Assembly (NCBI RefSeq): GCF_021730305.1
Contig: NZ_CP032674.1
Span: 791,001-855,000 of the forward strand
DNA length: 64,000 nucleotides
DNA from: Xanthobacter sp. YC-JY1
GTDB lineage: Bacteria > Pseudomonadota > Alphaproteobacteria > Rhizobiales > Xanthobacteraceae
Reading direction: 5' to 3'
How positions within the stretch are numbered: position 1 is the stretch's first letter; every line of letters begins with the position of its first letter. Below the pieces are notes generated by a model. It was not told the origin of the DNA, made no database searches, and saw only the letters and a program-made list of their open reading frames with translations. Below, in pieces: positions 26,001 through 33,544 of this stretch. A program made the translations under genes and the position numbers.

Positions 26001-26779
26001 CGCGTCTGCGGCACGTTGGAGCCCCACACGATGATGAAGCCGGCATTGTACCAGTCGGCGCTCTCCGGCACGTCGGTCTGCTCGCCCCAGGTCTGCGGCG
26101 AGGCCGGCGGCAGGTCGCAATACCAGTCGTAGAAGGAGAGGCACACGCCGCCCAGCAGCGAGAGATAGCGCGCGCCCGCCGCATAAGAGACCATGGACAT
26201 GGCCGGGATGGGCGAGAAGCCCGCCACCCGGTCCGGGCCGTGCTTGCGGATGGTGTGGGCATTGGCGGCGGCGATGATCTCGTTCACCTCGTCCCAGGTG
26301 GCGCGCACCAGCCCGCCATGGCCGCGGATGGAGGTGTAGGAGGCGCGCTTGTCCGCGTTCTCGACGATGGAGGCCCAGGCGGCGACCGGCGGCAGCTTCG
26401 CCCGCGCCTCGCGCCACAGCTTCAGGAGGCGCCCGCGCACCATGGGGTGCTTCACCCGCGCGCCGGAATAGAGATACCAGCTGTAGGAGGCGCCGCGGGC
26501 GCAGCCGCGGGGCTCATGGTTCGGCAGGTCCGGCCGCGTGCGGGGATAGTCCGTCTGCTGGGTTTCCCAGGTGACGATGCCGCCCTTCACATAGATCTTC
26601 CACGAGCAGGAGCCGGTGCAGTTCACGCCGTGGGTGGAGCGCACGATCTTGTCGTGCTGCCAGCGCTTCCGGTAGCCGTCCTCCCACGAGCGATCCTCGT
26701 GGGTGACGATGCCGTGGCCGTTGGAGAAGGGCTCGGTCTCGCGACGGAAGAAGGTGAGCCGGTCGAGAAAATGGGACAT
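23036..26779 (-). CDS. narG: Respiratory nitrate reductase, alpha subunit (Mo-bisMGD catalytic)
   Basis: A 1247-residue catalytic subunit that reduces nitrate to nitrite on the cytoplasmic face. Near the N terminus is HGVNCTGSCSWKIYVKGG, with the His-Cys-Cys ligands of the FS0 cluster; WETQQTDYPRTRPDLPNHEPRGC follows, typical of membrane-bound NarG. It has no twin-arginine signal, as expected for the cytoplasmic enzyme, though the vestigial MSHFLDRLTFFRR is kept. The C-terminal MGD-binding region has the family sequence YGTVGANRDEFVVVRK. The 5' leader (26780-26896) holds two strong hairpins. Confidence 0.98.
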   Translation of the reverse strand: MSHFLDRLTFFRRETEPFSNGHGIVTHEDRSWEDGYRKRWQHDKIVRSTHGVNCTGSCSWKIYVKGGIVTWETQQTDYPRTRPDLPNHEPRGCARGASYSWYLYSGARVKHPMVRGRLLKLWREARAKLPPVAAWASIVENADKRASYTSIRGHGGLVRATWDEVNEIIAAANAHTIRKHGPDRVAGFSPIPAMSMVSYAAGARYLSLLGGVCLSFYDWYCDLPPASPQTWGEQTDVPESADWYNAGFIIVWGSNVPQTRTPDAHFYTEVRYKGTKSAVVTPDYAEATKFADIWLNPKQGTDAALALAMGHVILREYHLDRQVPYFDDYLRRYSDMPFLVRLVEQEGRLVAERMLRASDLPGGLGEANNPEWKTVAFDEASGDLVAPVGSIGHRWGEQAKWNLEEKDGTGRALRLRLSLEDHADEIAAVDFPYFGGRATEHFVSTDHGEVLTRNLPVRLIQGADGSVMKVATVYDLMMANYGLDRGFGSGNVAVSYDEDVPFTPAWAERITGVKRDAIITVAREFATNAEKTNGRSMIIIGAAMNHWYHMDMNYRGVINLLVFCGAIGQSGGGWSHYVGQEKLRPQTGWQPLAFGLDWSRPPRHQNATSFWYAHTDQWRYETLTAGEILSPTAPKGEWDKSFIDYNVRAERMGWLPSAPQLRQNPLSISAKANAAGKEVKDYVAEGLKSGELELSCHDPDHPDNWPRNLFVWRSNLLGSSGKGHEYFLKHLLGTQHGVMGKDLGSEGAVRNTEVAWHEEAPTGKLDLLVTLDFRMSTTCVYSDIVLPTATWYEKNDLNTSDMHPFIHPLSAAVDPAWEARSDWDIYKGLARTFSAVAPEVLGVEEDTVLTPILHDTPAEIAQALDVKDWRNGEVEPIPGKTMPTVTVVERDYPATYARFTALGPLMEKIGNGGKGISWKTGHEVEALKALNGTHRDGPAEGLAKIETDIDAAEVILMLAPETNGEVAVKAWEALSKNTGREHAHLALPKEDEKIRFRDVQAQPRKIISSPTWSGIESEKVCYNAGYTNVHELIPWRTLTGRQQLYQDHLWMRAFGEELVTWKPPVDLKTITGHRGAKPNGNQEIVLNFLTPHQKWGIHSTYTDNLLMLTLNRGGPVIWISEDDARAAGLADNDWVEVFNANGALTARAVVSQRVMPGMAMMYHAQEKIINTPGSEMTGKRGGIHNSVTRTVLKPTHMIGGYAQQSYGFNYYGTVGANRDEFVVVRKMNKVDWLEDELPAASEKEMAQ

Positions 26780-26803
26780 GGGGATGCCTTCGGTTTTACC
26801 GTC

Positions 26804-26826
26804 GGCATCGGTCGATGACCGATGCC
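26804..26826. repeat. Perfect 10-bp inverted repeat in the narG leader
   Basis: GGCATCGGTC (26804-26813), three bases, GACCGATGCC (26817-26826). It can form a stable hairpin in the narK-narG message, 25 bases upstream of the narG start. It has no T-tract. It could shape mRNA stability or serve as a protein site; nothing more can be said. Confidence 0.6.
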
Positions 26827-26858
26827 AAGTGGGTTCGCTCAAGCGCCGCGCGGGCTTC

Positions 26859-26895
26859 ACCACCGGTCCGCGAGCCAGGCTCGCGGACCGGTGGT
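26859..26895. repeat. Perfect 37-bp palindrome right after the narK stop
   Basis: Two 18-base arms, ACCACCGGTCCGCGAGCC and its exact complement, flank a single A at 26877. On the transcribed strand the hairpin begins two bases after the narK stop codon and has no T-tract after it. It is probably an RNA processing or 3'-end protecting hairpin that sets the ratio of narK to narGHJI, or a weak terminator. Confidence 0.7.
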
Positions 26896-26896
26896 C

Positions 26897-29665
26897 TTAC
26901 TCGGCTGCAGCCGGACGGTGGGTGGCGCGCGGGGCGATCCCGCGCTCGATGTCGTGGAGAAGGCCGCCCTTGCGGGTGTAGACGGCCCACGTGATGACCA
27001 GGCAGCTCACATAGAAGCCGAGGAAGGCCCAGAGCGCCGCCTCCGGCCCACCCGTGAGCGCGATGGAGGTGCCGTAGCCCTTGGGGATGAAGAAGGCCCC
27101 GAAGGCGGCGATGGCCGAGGTGAAGCCGGTGATGGCCGCCGCCTCCTTCTCCGCCTGCTTGCGACGCGCTTCCGCGTCGGCGTCGGGCATCAGGCGCTCC
27201 ATCTCCTTGGCCATGATCGCGGGGATCATCTGGAAGGTGGAGGCGTTGCCGACGCCGGTGGCGAAGAACAGCAGCAGGAAGGCCGCGAAGAAGGCCGAGA
27301 AGGCCCAGGGCTCGGCGCGCATGCCGATGGCCCACAACACGCCCGACACACCCGCCATCATCAGCACGAAGACGAAGAGCGTCACCCGTCCGCCGCCGTA
27401 GCGATCCGCCAGCCATCCCGTGCCGGAGCGGGCGAGCGCGCCGACCAGCGGGCCGAGGAAGGCGTAGGAGAGCGCGTTCACCTCCGGGAAGAGGATGTTG
27501 GTGAGCAGCGGGAAGCCCGCCGAATAGCCGATGAAGGAGCCGAACGTGCCCGTATAGAGCCAGCACATGATCCAGTTGTGCTTGCGCTGGAAGATCACCG
27601 ACTGCTCGCGGAAGGAGGCGCGGGCGTCGGCGATGTCGTTCATGCCGAACCACGCGCCGAAGGCCGAGAGCACGATGAAGGGCACGAAGACGAAGCCGGC
27701 ATTCTGCAGCCACATGGGCGCCGGCCCCGCCGCCGCCTTCACCAGCGCCGGATCGCCGCCGAACTTGCCGAACAGGCCCATGGTGATGACGAGGGGCACC
27801 ACGAACTGCACCACGCTGACCCCGAGATTGCCGAGGCCGGCATTCAGCGCCAGCGCGTTGCCCTTCTCCGCCTTGGGGAAGAAGAAGGAGATGTTGGCCA
27901 TGGAGGAGGCGAAGTTGCCGCCGCCGAAGCCGCACAGCAGCGCGAGGATGAGCAGCACCACATAGGGCGTGTCCGGGTTCTGCACCGCATAGCCGATGCC
28001 GAGCGCGGGGATGATGAGCGACCAGGTGGTGAGCGTCGTCCAGAGCCGTCCGCCGAAGATCGGCACCATGAAGGAATAGAAGATGCGCAGCGTCGCGCCG
28101 GTCAGCCCGGGCAAGGCGGCGAGCCAGAACAGCTGGTCGGTGGTGAATTTGAAGCCCACCAGCGGCAGCTTCGCCACCACCACCGACCACACCTGCCAGA
28201 TGGCGAAGGACAAGAGCAGCGCCGGGATGGAGAGCCACAAATTGCGCCGGGCGATGGCGCGGCCGGTGGAGGCCCAGAAGGCCTTGTCCTCGGGCCGCCA
28301 GTCGGTCAGCACCGCGCCGGCCTTGCGGGCGGGCAGGGCAGGCGCGGGGGTTCCGGGGGCGGGCATGCCCTGCATCTCCGGAAGTTCGGGTAGGCTCGCC
28401 AGAGCGGGGGCGGAGGCCTCCTTTTCCATGTGGCGGATGGCGAGGTGCATCCAGGCGAGGGCACCGACCGCGATGACGAACAGCAGCATGAAGCAGCTGG
28501 TCCACAGGCCGGTGAGGTCGTTGAGCACGCCGAAGGCCAGCGGCAGCACGAAGCCGCCGAGGCCGCCGATCATCCCCACGAGGCCGCCCACGGCGCCCAC
28601 ATTGTTGGGGTAATAGACCGGGATGTGCTTGTAGACCGCCGCTTTGCCCAGCGCCATGAAGAAGCCGAGCACGAATACCGTGACGGTGAAGCCGGCGACG
28701 CCCATTTCCATGTGGAAGGTGATGGGCCCGTTGATGCCGCGCACCACATAGTCCGTGGGCGGATAGGACAGCACGAAGGTGGCGGCCACCGAGACCAGGA
28801 AGGTCCAGTACATCACCCGCCGCGCGCCGTAGACGTCGGAGAGATGCCCGCCATAGGCGCGGAACAGGCTCGCCGGCACGGAGAAGGCGGCGGCAATCAT
28901 GCCCGCATGCTTGATGTCGAGGCCGTAGACCTTCACCAGATACTGCGGAAGCCACAAAGCCAGCGCGACGAAGGCGCCGAAGACGAAGAAATAATAGAGC
29001 GAGAAGCGCCACACCTGGACGTTCTTCAGCGGCTCCAGCTCCAGCCACGCGCTCTTCGGCTTGATGCCGAGGCGGCGGCGCTCCACCAGCACCGGATCGT
29101 CCTTGGTGGTGACGAAGAAGAGGACGGCCATCACCACGAGGGCAGCGGCCCACACCTGCGCCACCATCTGCCAGCCGAAGGCGACCAGCACGAAGGGGGC
29201 GAGGAATTTGGTGACGGCCGCGCCTACATTGCCGGCGCCGAAGATACCGAGCGCGGTGCCCTGCTTGCCCGCCGGATACCAGCGCGAGACATAGGCGACG
29301 CCCACCGAGAAGGAGCCGCCGGCGATGCCGACCCCCAGCGCCGCCAGCAGGAATTGCGGGTAGGTCGCGGCATAGGTGAGGAGGAAGGTGGCCACCGCCG
29401 CCGCCAGCATGGTGAGGGCGAAGACGACGCGCCCGCCATACACATCCGCCCACACGCCCAGCGCCACGCGGATGAGCGAGCCGGTGAGGATGGGCGTGCC
29501 GATGAGCAGGCCGAACTCGGTGTCCGAGAGGCCGAGATCCTGCCTGATGCGGATGCCGATGATGGAGAAGATCGTCCACACCGCGAAGCACACGGTGAAG
29601 GCGAGGGTGCTCATGGAAAGGGCGCGCCGCTGGTCGCTTTGGCTCGCCTCGAAAGGGGTGTGCAT
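26897..29665 (-). CDS. narK: Fused nitrate/nitrite transporter NarK1-NarK2
   Basis: A 922-residue protein of two full major-facilitator domains in one chain, about 24 helices. The first half (to about residue 435) has the NarK1 type with AGGSFSVGVAYVSRWYPAGKQGTALGIFGAGNVGAA, a nitrate signature. The second half (from about 480) is NarK2-like with CGFGGGNFASSMANISFFFPKAEKGNALALNAGLGNLG. In Paracoccus such a fusion brings nitrate in by proton symport (NarK1) and exchanges nitrate for nitrite (NarK2). A Pro/Ala-rich linker (around residues 430-460) joins the halves. ATG at 29665 is preceded by AAAGGGG. It heads the nar run and is divergent from the Crp/Fnr gene. Confidence 0.95.
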   Translation of the reverse strand: MHTPFEASQSDQRRALSMSTLAFTVCFAVWTIFSIIGIRIRQDLGLSDTEFGLLIGTPILTGSLIRVALGVWADVYGGRVVFALTMLAAAVATFLLTYAATYPQFLLAALGVGIAGGSFSVGVAYVSRWYPAGKQGTALGIFGAGNVGAAVTKFLAPFVLVAFGWQMVAQVWAAALVVMAVLFFVTTKDDPVLVERRRLGIKPKSAWLELEPLKNVQVWRFSLYYFFVFGAFVALALWLPQYLVKVYGLDIKHAGMIAAAFSVPASLFRAYGGHLSDVYGARRVMYWTFLVSVAATFVLSYPPTDYVVRGINGPITFHMEMGVAGFTVTVFVLGFFMALGKAAVYKHIPVYYPNNVGAVGGLVGMIGGLGGFVLPLAFGVLNDLTGLWTSCFMLLFVIAVGALAWMHLAIRHMEKEASAPALASLPELPEMQGMPAPGTPAPALPARKAGAVLTDWRPEDKAFWASTGRAIARRNLWLSIPALLLSFAIWQVWSVVVAKLPLVGFKFTTDQLFWLAALPGLTGATLRIFYSFMVPIFGGRLWTTLTTWSLIIPALGIGYAVQNPDTPYVVLLILALLCGFGGGNFASSMANISFFFPKAEKGNALALNAGLGNLGVSVVQFVVPLVITMGLFGKFGGDPALVKAAAGPAPMWLQNAGFVFVPFIVLSAFGAWFGMNDIADARASFREQSVIFQRKHNWIMCWLYTGTFGSFIGYSAGFPLLTNILFPEVNALSYAFLGPLVGALARSGTGWLADRYGGGRVTLFVFVLMMAGVSGVLWAIGMRAEPWAFSAFFAAFLLLFFATGVGNASTFQMIPAIMAKEMERLMPDADAEARRKQAEKEAAAITGFTSAIAAFGAFFIPKGYGTSIALTGGPEAALWAFLGFYVSCLVITWAVYTRKGGLLHDIERGIAPRATHRPAAAE

Positions 29666-29740
29666 GGCTTCAACCCGCCAGTTGCAAAGTCGCGGCCGGG
29701 CCGCGCGTCGCAAACCTGCGGCGGGGGCGCCGTGGCTTCT

Positions 29741-29754
29741 TTGATCTGTATCAG
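29741..29754. promoter_or_regulatory. Fnr/Nnr-type box, narK side
   Basis: TTGAT-CTGT-ATCAG matches the Fnr consensus TTGAT-N4-ATCAA at nine of ten positions. It lies 76 bases upstream of the narK start, a distance that allows the usual -41.5 placement for an activator. It is expected to activate narK under low oxygen or by a nitrate/nitrite- or NO-sensing Crp/Fnr protein such as the one encoded at 29914. Confidence 0.65.
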
Positions 29755-29791
29755 TAATAGACTTCGGTCATCAGAAATCAGGAGGTACTTA

Positions 29792-29805
29792 TTCGATGAG
29801 TCGAA
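29792..29805. promoter_or_regulatory. Third 5-N4-5 dyad in the narK/narR intergenic region
   Basis: TTCGA-TGAG-TCGAA has the same architecture (five-base arms, four-base spacer) as the Fnr-type boxes on both sides but a CG in place of GA. It lies near the middle of the divergent region. It could be a weaker site for the NarR-like regulator or chance. Confidence 0.3.
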
Positions 29806-29854
29806 GATAAATGTCTTTCTTCTGTTCTGTGATTTACAAGCTTTGACGTGGCAA

Positions 29855-29868
29855 TTGACATTTGTCAA
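29855..29868. promoter_or_regulatory. Perfect Fnr/Nnr-type box before the regulator gene
   Basis: TTGAC-ATTT-GTCAA is a perfect dyad of the Crp/Fnr class; the TTGAC form is common for Nnr/Dnr-type targets. Its centre is 52 bases upstream of the regulator ATG (29914), consistent with activation or autoregulation from that promoter. Confidence 0.65.
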
Positions 29869-29913
29869 TCCGCCGGCCTGATGGCATGGTAGGGGTGACG
29901 AAAAGAGGTGTGC

Positions 29914-30606
29914 ATGAGGCCCGACGACGCCGCCGTCATCAGAAGCCTGCCGCTGTTCGCCGATGCCCGCGAGGAGACCTTCGCGGAACTGGTGCGCACG
30001 GCCTTTCTCCAGCGATTCCCGCCGGGGGTGACGCTCATCAACGAGAATGACGAGGCGGATTTCCTGCACGTGGTGGTGGAAGGACAGGTGGAGCTGTTCG
30101 CCACTTCCGGCGAGCGCGAGACCACCATGAGCATCGTCGAGCCGGTGGGCACCTTCATCCTGGCCGCCGTGCTCAACGCGCGCATCTATCTCCAGTCCGC
30201 CCGCACCCTGCAGAAATCACAGGTGCTGATGATCCCGGCGGAGAAGGTGCGCGATGCGCTGGGCACGGACGAGGCCTTCACCCGCGCCGTGGTCACCGAG
30301 CTGGCCCGCGGCTATCGCCGGGCGGTGAAAGAGGTGAAGGGCCAGAAGCTGCGCACGGGGGCGGAGCGCCTCGCCAACTGGCTGCTTCAGCGCGCCGAGG
30401 CGGAGCGCGCGGACCGCATCACCTTGCCGTTCGAGAAGCGCGTGCTCTCCTCGCTGCTGGGCATGACGCCGGAGAACCTCTCCCGCGCCTTCGCCGTGCT
30501 GAAGACCCATGGCGTCACCAGCCGGGGCGCCGTCATCACCCTCGCCGATCGCGCGACGCTTGCGGCCTTCGCGCGGCCCGATCCGCTCATCGACGGGCCG
30601 GAGTGA
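29914..30606 (+). CDS. Crp/Fnr family regulator, NarR-like
   Basis: A 230-residue regulator with a cyclic-nucleotide-type sensor domain (about 1-130; FPPGVTLINENDEADFLHVVVEGQVELF) and a C-terminal winged helix (RVLSSLLGMTPENLSRAFAVLKTHGV). It has no cysteines after the start region, so it cannot carry the Fnr iron-sulfur cluster. In Paracoccus the gene divergent from narKGHJI encodes NarR, a cysteine-free Crp/Fnr protein responding to nitrate/nitrite. Position and domain features agree, so I regard it as its counterpart; an NO-sensing Nnr type is the alternative. ATG at 29914 is chosen; a GTG two codons earlier is possible. Confidence 0.85.
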   Translation: MRPDDAAVIRSLPLFADAREETFAELVRTAFLQRFPPGVTLINENDEADFLHVVVEGQVELFATSGERETTMSIVEPVGTFILAAVLNARIYLQSARTLQKSQVLMIPAEKVRDALGTDEAFTRAVVTELARGYRRAVKEVKGQKLRTGAERLANWLLQRAEAERADRITLPFEKRVLSSLLGMTPENLSRAFAVLKTHGVTSRGAVITLADRATLAAFARPDPLIDGPE

Positions 30607-30713
30607 GGGGCTCCCCAACGCACCAGACCCGCCGTGGCTCTTGATTAAGACTGCCCGTCTTGGCCATGGTGCTCCCGGCCGGTGACTCACAGCGCCCGGG
30701 CAGGGGGCGATCC

Positions 30714-31985
30714 ATGGCGGCGACGCGGTTCCACAGGGTGGTGATCTTCCTGCTGTTCGCCATCACGGTGGTGAATTACATCGACCGCGCCGCCATCTCC
30801 TATGCCATCCCGGCCATCGAGCAGCAGCTCGGGCTCTCCAAGGCGGCGGCCGGCACCATCCTCGGCGCATTCGGCCTCGGCTATGCGGTGACGACGCTCA
30901 TCGGCGGCTTCGCGGTGGATCGCTATGGCGCGCGCATCGTGCTGAGCATCGCGGCGGTGCTCTGGAGCCTGTCCATCGGCCTCACCGGCCTCGCCTCCGG
31001 CTTCCTCACCCTCTATCTCGCGCGCACGCTGCTGGGCATGGCGGAGGGGCCGAACTTCTCCGCCGTCACCGGCGCGGTGGAGCGCTGGCTGCCGCCGGCC
31101 CGGCAGGCGAGCGCGCTCTCCTATGCGCTGGTGGCGGTGCCGGTGGCCCTCGCCTGCGGCGGGCCGATCGTAACGCAGCTTCTGGCGGCGCTGGGCTGGC
31201 GCGGCACGTTCGCCGTGCTGTTCGCGCTCTCGCTGGTCTGGGTGCCGCTCTGGTACTTTCTCTTCCGCGACGATCCCGCCCAGTCGCGCCATGTGAATGC
31301 GCAGGAACTCGCCTTCATCCGCGAAGGCCAGAAGGCCGAGACCGCGCCCGTCCGCCGCTGGCCGCGCATGAGCGAGGTGCGCGTGCTGCTCACCAACCGC
31401 ACGCTGCTGGTGAACTACTGGGCCTTCTTCGTCTTCGGCTATTTCCTGTTCTTCTTCATGGCCTGGCTGCCGAGCTATCTCCAGCAGTCCTACGGGCTGA
31501 ACCTTGCCGCCGTGGGCGCCTTCACCGTGCTGCCCTGGCTCTGTGCCGCCGTGGCGCTGTGGGCACTGGGGCGCTGGTCGGATCGCCTCCTGAGGACCAC
31601 CGGCCGGCTGCGCGTGTCGCGCTCCTATCTCATCGCGGGCACGCAGCTGGTGGCGGCCCTCGCGGTGGTGCCGGTGGCGTTCAGCGCCAGCCTGCCGGTG
31701 GCCATCGCCTGCATCTCGCTGGCGGTCGCCGCCTCCATGGGGGCGAACGCGGCCTATTTCGCGGTGAATGTGGACATCGTGCCGGAGAAGGCGGCCACCG
31801 CGCTGGGCATCATGGACTTCTGCTTCGCGTTGGCCGGCTTCGTGGCGCCCGTCATCACCGGCTTCGTGCTGTCGCTGCGCGGCTCGTTCGCCGATGGCTT
31901 CGCCCTGATGGCGGTGCTGGCGCTCTCGTCCGTCGTTCTCGTCCTCGCCTTCCACCGGCCCGACGAGGACCGCGCAATCCCCTGA
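30714..31985 (+). CDS. MFS transporter, anion:cation symporter (ACS) type
   Basis: A 423-residue carrier with 12 predicted helices. The first helix, NYIDRAAISYAIPAIEQQLGLSKAAAGTILGAFGLGYA, and the loop GGFAVDRYGARIVL are typical of the ACS branch, which imports organic anions such as hexuronates, glucarate, 4-hydroxyphenylacetate or phthalate with protons or sodium. ATG at 30714 is preceded by AGGGGGCG. It follows the regulator by 107 bases in the same direction but has no evident link to nitrate use. Substrate unknown. Confidence 0.85.
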   Translation: MAATRFHRVVIFLLFAITVVNYIDRAAISYAIPAIEQQLGLSKAAAGTILGAFGLGYAVTTLIGGFAVDRYGARIVLSIAAVLWSLSIGLTGLASGFLTLYLARTLLGMAEGPNFSAVTGAVERWLPPARQASALSYALVAVPVALACGGPIVTQLLAALGWRGTFAVLFALSLVWVPLWYFLFRDDPAQSRHVNAQELAFIREGQKAETAPVRRWPRMSEVRVLLTNRTLLVNYWAFFVFGYFLFFFMAWLPSYLQQSYGLNLAAVGAFTVLPWLCAAVALWALGRWSDRLLRTTGRLRVSRSYLIAGTQLVAALAVVPVAFSASLPVAIACISLAVAASMGANAAYFAVNVDIVPEKAATALGIMDFCFALAGFVAPVITGFVLSLRGSFADGFALMAVLALSSVVLVLAFHRPDEDRAIP

Positions 31986-31989
31986 GGCG

Positions 31990-32136
31990 TCAGCGCCGCG
32001 CGCGCATCACCGCGGCGAAAGCGAGCAGGATGGCGGAGGTGGCGATGCCGGCCGTGACCACGCCCGCAGGGGGCCAGCGGGCGGTTCCCTGAAGGCTGAT
32101 GCTCTTGCCGACCTTCAGGTCCCACGTCGCCTTCAT
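31990..32136 (-). CDS. Small single-helix membrane ORF, possibly frameshifted
   Basis: The intact frame from ATG 32136 gives 48 residues: MKATWDLKVGKSISL, then a hydrophobic helix (AGVVTAGIATSAILLAFAAVM) and RARR. Just upstream, an ATG at 32186 with a good GGAAG site opens a frame (MSETRDTPP) that stops after 17 codons. One added base in the five-G run at 32161-32165 (plus strand) would join it to PATPYHPEEMKATW and yield a smooth 65-residue protein. I suspect one small gene with a homopolymer frameshift. It converges with the MFS gene and follows the transglycosylase by 13 bases. Confidence 0.4.
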   Translation of the reverse strand: MKATWDLKVGKSISLQGTARWPPAGVVTAGIATSAILLAFAAVMRARR

Positions 32137-32198
32137 CTCCTCGGGGTGATAGGGGGTGGCGGGGGCGTGTCGCGGGTCTCGCTCATGGTGTCTTCCGT

Positions 32199-33452
32199 TC
32201 AGCGTCCGGCATTCATGGCGTTAAGCACGGCTTCGCTCGGCCAGCAATCCACCTTGAGCCCGGCGGATTTCTGGTAGGCGCCGAGCGCCGCGCGCGTCTG
32301 CATCCCGGCCTTGCCGTCGATCTTGTCGGAATAGAGCCCCAGCCGCGCCAGATGCTTCTGCATGGCCTCCACCGATTTGGTCTTGAGCTGGGAGGAGGCT
32401 GACCACGGCGTGCGGAAGGGCGAGGGATCGGTCATGCGGTCGGAGAGGTGGCCGACGAACAGCACGTAGAGGTCGGAGAAATTGTACTGCTTGATGACGA
32501 AGTAGTTCGCCGTGGTGAGAAAGGCCGGGCCGTAGGTGCCCTCCGGCTGCAGCAGCGAGGCGGGCTGCGCCACCTCGGTGGCGGAGAGGCGGCGGACGGG
32601 GGCGTAGCGCGCGCGGATCCACTCGCCGATGGGCTGCTTGAACTCCGGCACGCCCATGGTGCAGTCGGCATTCACCGGCGCCAGCACCTCATAGGCCCAG
32701 CGCACGCCCGGCTGCCACCCCTTGTCGGCGAGCTGCTTGGCGGCGGAGGCGAGCGCGTCCGGCACCGAATGCCAGATGTCGGCATGGCCGGTGCCGTCGA
32801 GATCGACGCCGTGCTTCACATAGTCCGAGGGCAGGAACTGGGTGAGGCCCGTCGCCCCGGCCCAGGAGGCGCGGAAATCCTTCCGGCTCACATCGCCGTC
32901 GTTCAGCATCTTCAGGGCGAGGATGAACTCGGTGCGGTACTGGTCCTTGCGCCGGCCGGCATAGGCCTGCGTCGCCAGCACCTTGAGCGCGTCGTGGGGC
33001 GAGGTGTAGCGGCCGAAATCGGTCTCGCGGCCCCAGATGGCCAGCACCACGGGCGCGGGCACGCCGAACATGGCCTCGATGCGGTCGAGGGGCGCCTTGT
33101 ACTTCTGCATCAGCCGCTGCCCCTCGGCGGCGAGGCGGGCGATGGTGGCCTCCTTCACATAGGCCGCCGGCACCTGCACGAACTCGGCTTGTCCGCCGGC
33201 ACCGGTGGAGGGGCGGCCGGGCAAGGCGAGGTCGGGCAGCTTGTAGTCGGGCTCGAGGCCCGCCGTCTCCCGCTCGAAGGTGGCGCGCGACACGCCGGCC
33301 GCCTGCGCCTCCGGCCACAGGGAGGCGATGAACTGCGTAAAGGCGGCATCCGCCGCCCGCGCCGGCGCGGAAGCGGCGAAGGTAAGGGCCAAGGTCCAGG
33401 CGATCAGCCCGGCAAGGAGGCAACGGCAACCGGCAGGCAAGGGGCGGCTCAT
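32199..33452 (-). CDS. Lytic murein transglycosylase, MltB family with peptidoglycan-binding domain
   Basis: A 417-residue exported enzyme that cuts peptidoglycan glycans to 1,6-anhydro ends. A signal peptide (LAGLIAWTLALTFAASAPARA) is followed by the SLT_2 domain, with catalytic Glu in AIWGRETDFGRY and ASWAGATGLTQFLPSDY. The last 65 residues form a putative peptidoglycan-binding domain (AMQKHLARLGLYSDKIDGKAGMQTRAALGAYQKSAGL). ATG at 33452 sits at the start of the signal peptide. It lacks a lipobox and should be soluble in the periplasm. Confidence 0.9.
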   Translation of the reverse strand: MSRPLPAGCRCLLAGLIAWTLALTFAASAPARAADAAFTQFIASLWPEAQAAGVSRATFERETAGLEPDYKLPDLALPGRPSTGAGGQAEFVQVPAAYVKEATIARLAAEGQRLMQKYKAPLDRIEAMFGVPAPVVLAIWGRETDFGRYTSPHDALKVLATQAYAGRRKDQYRTEFILALKMLNDGDVSRKDFRASWAGATGLTQFLPSDYVKHGVDLDGTGHADIWHSVPDALASAAKQLADKGWQPGVRWAYEVLAPVNADCTMGVPEFKQPIGEWIRARYAPVRRLSATEVAQPASLLQPEGTYGPAFLTTANYFVIKQYNFSDLYVLFVGHLSDRMTDPSPFRTPWSASSQLKTKSVEAMQKHLARLGLYSDKIDGKAGMQTRAALGAYQKSAGLKVDCWPSEAVLNAMNAGR

Positions 33453-33544
33453 CGATCGGGGGAAGCAGCGCCGGAGGGTAACATGGCCCGCCGCCGCCGC
33501 CAAAAGCGGGCCGGCGCCCGCTCGGTCCCGATGCGCTGCCGCCC

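Noticed and set aside
26796-29591. 931-codon frame in another register over the narK gene
   Set aside because: Arg/His/Gly-rich shadow of the NarK fusion, whose own frame has continuous transporter motifs.
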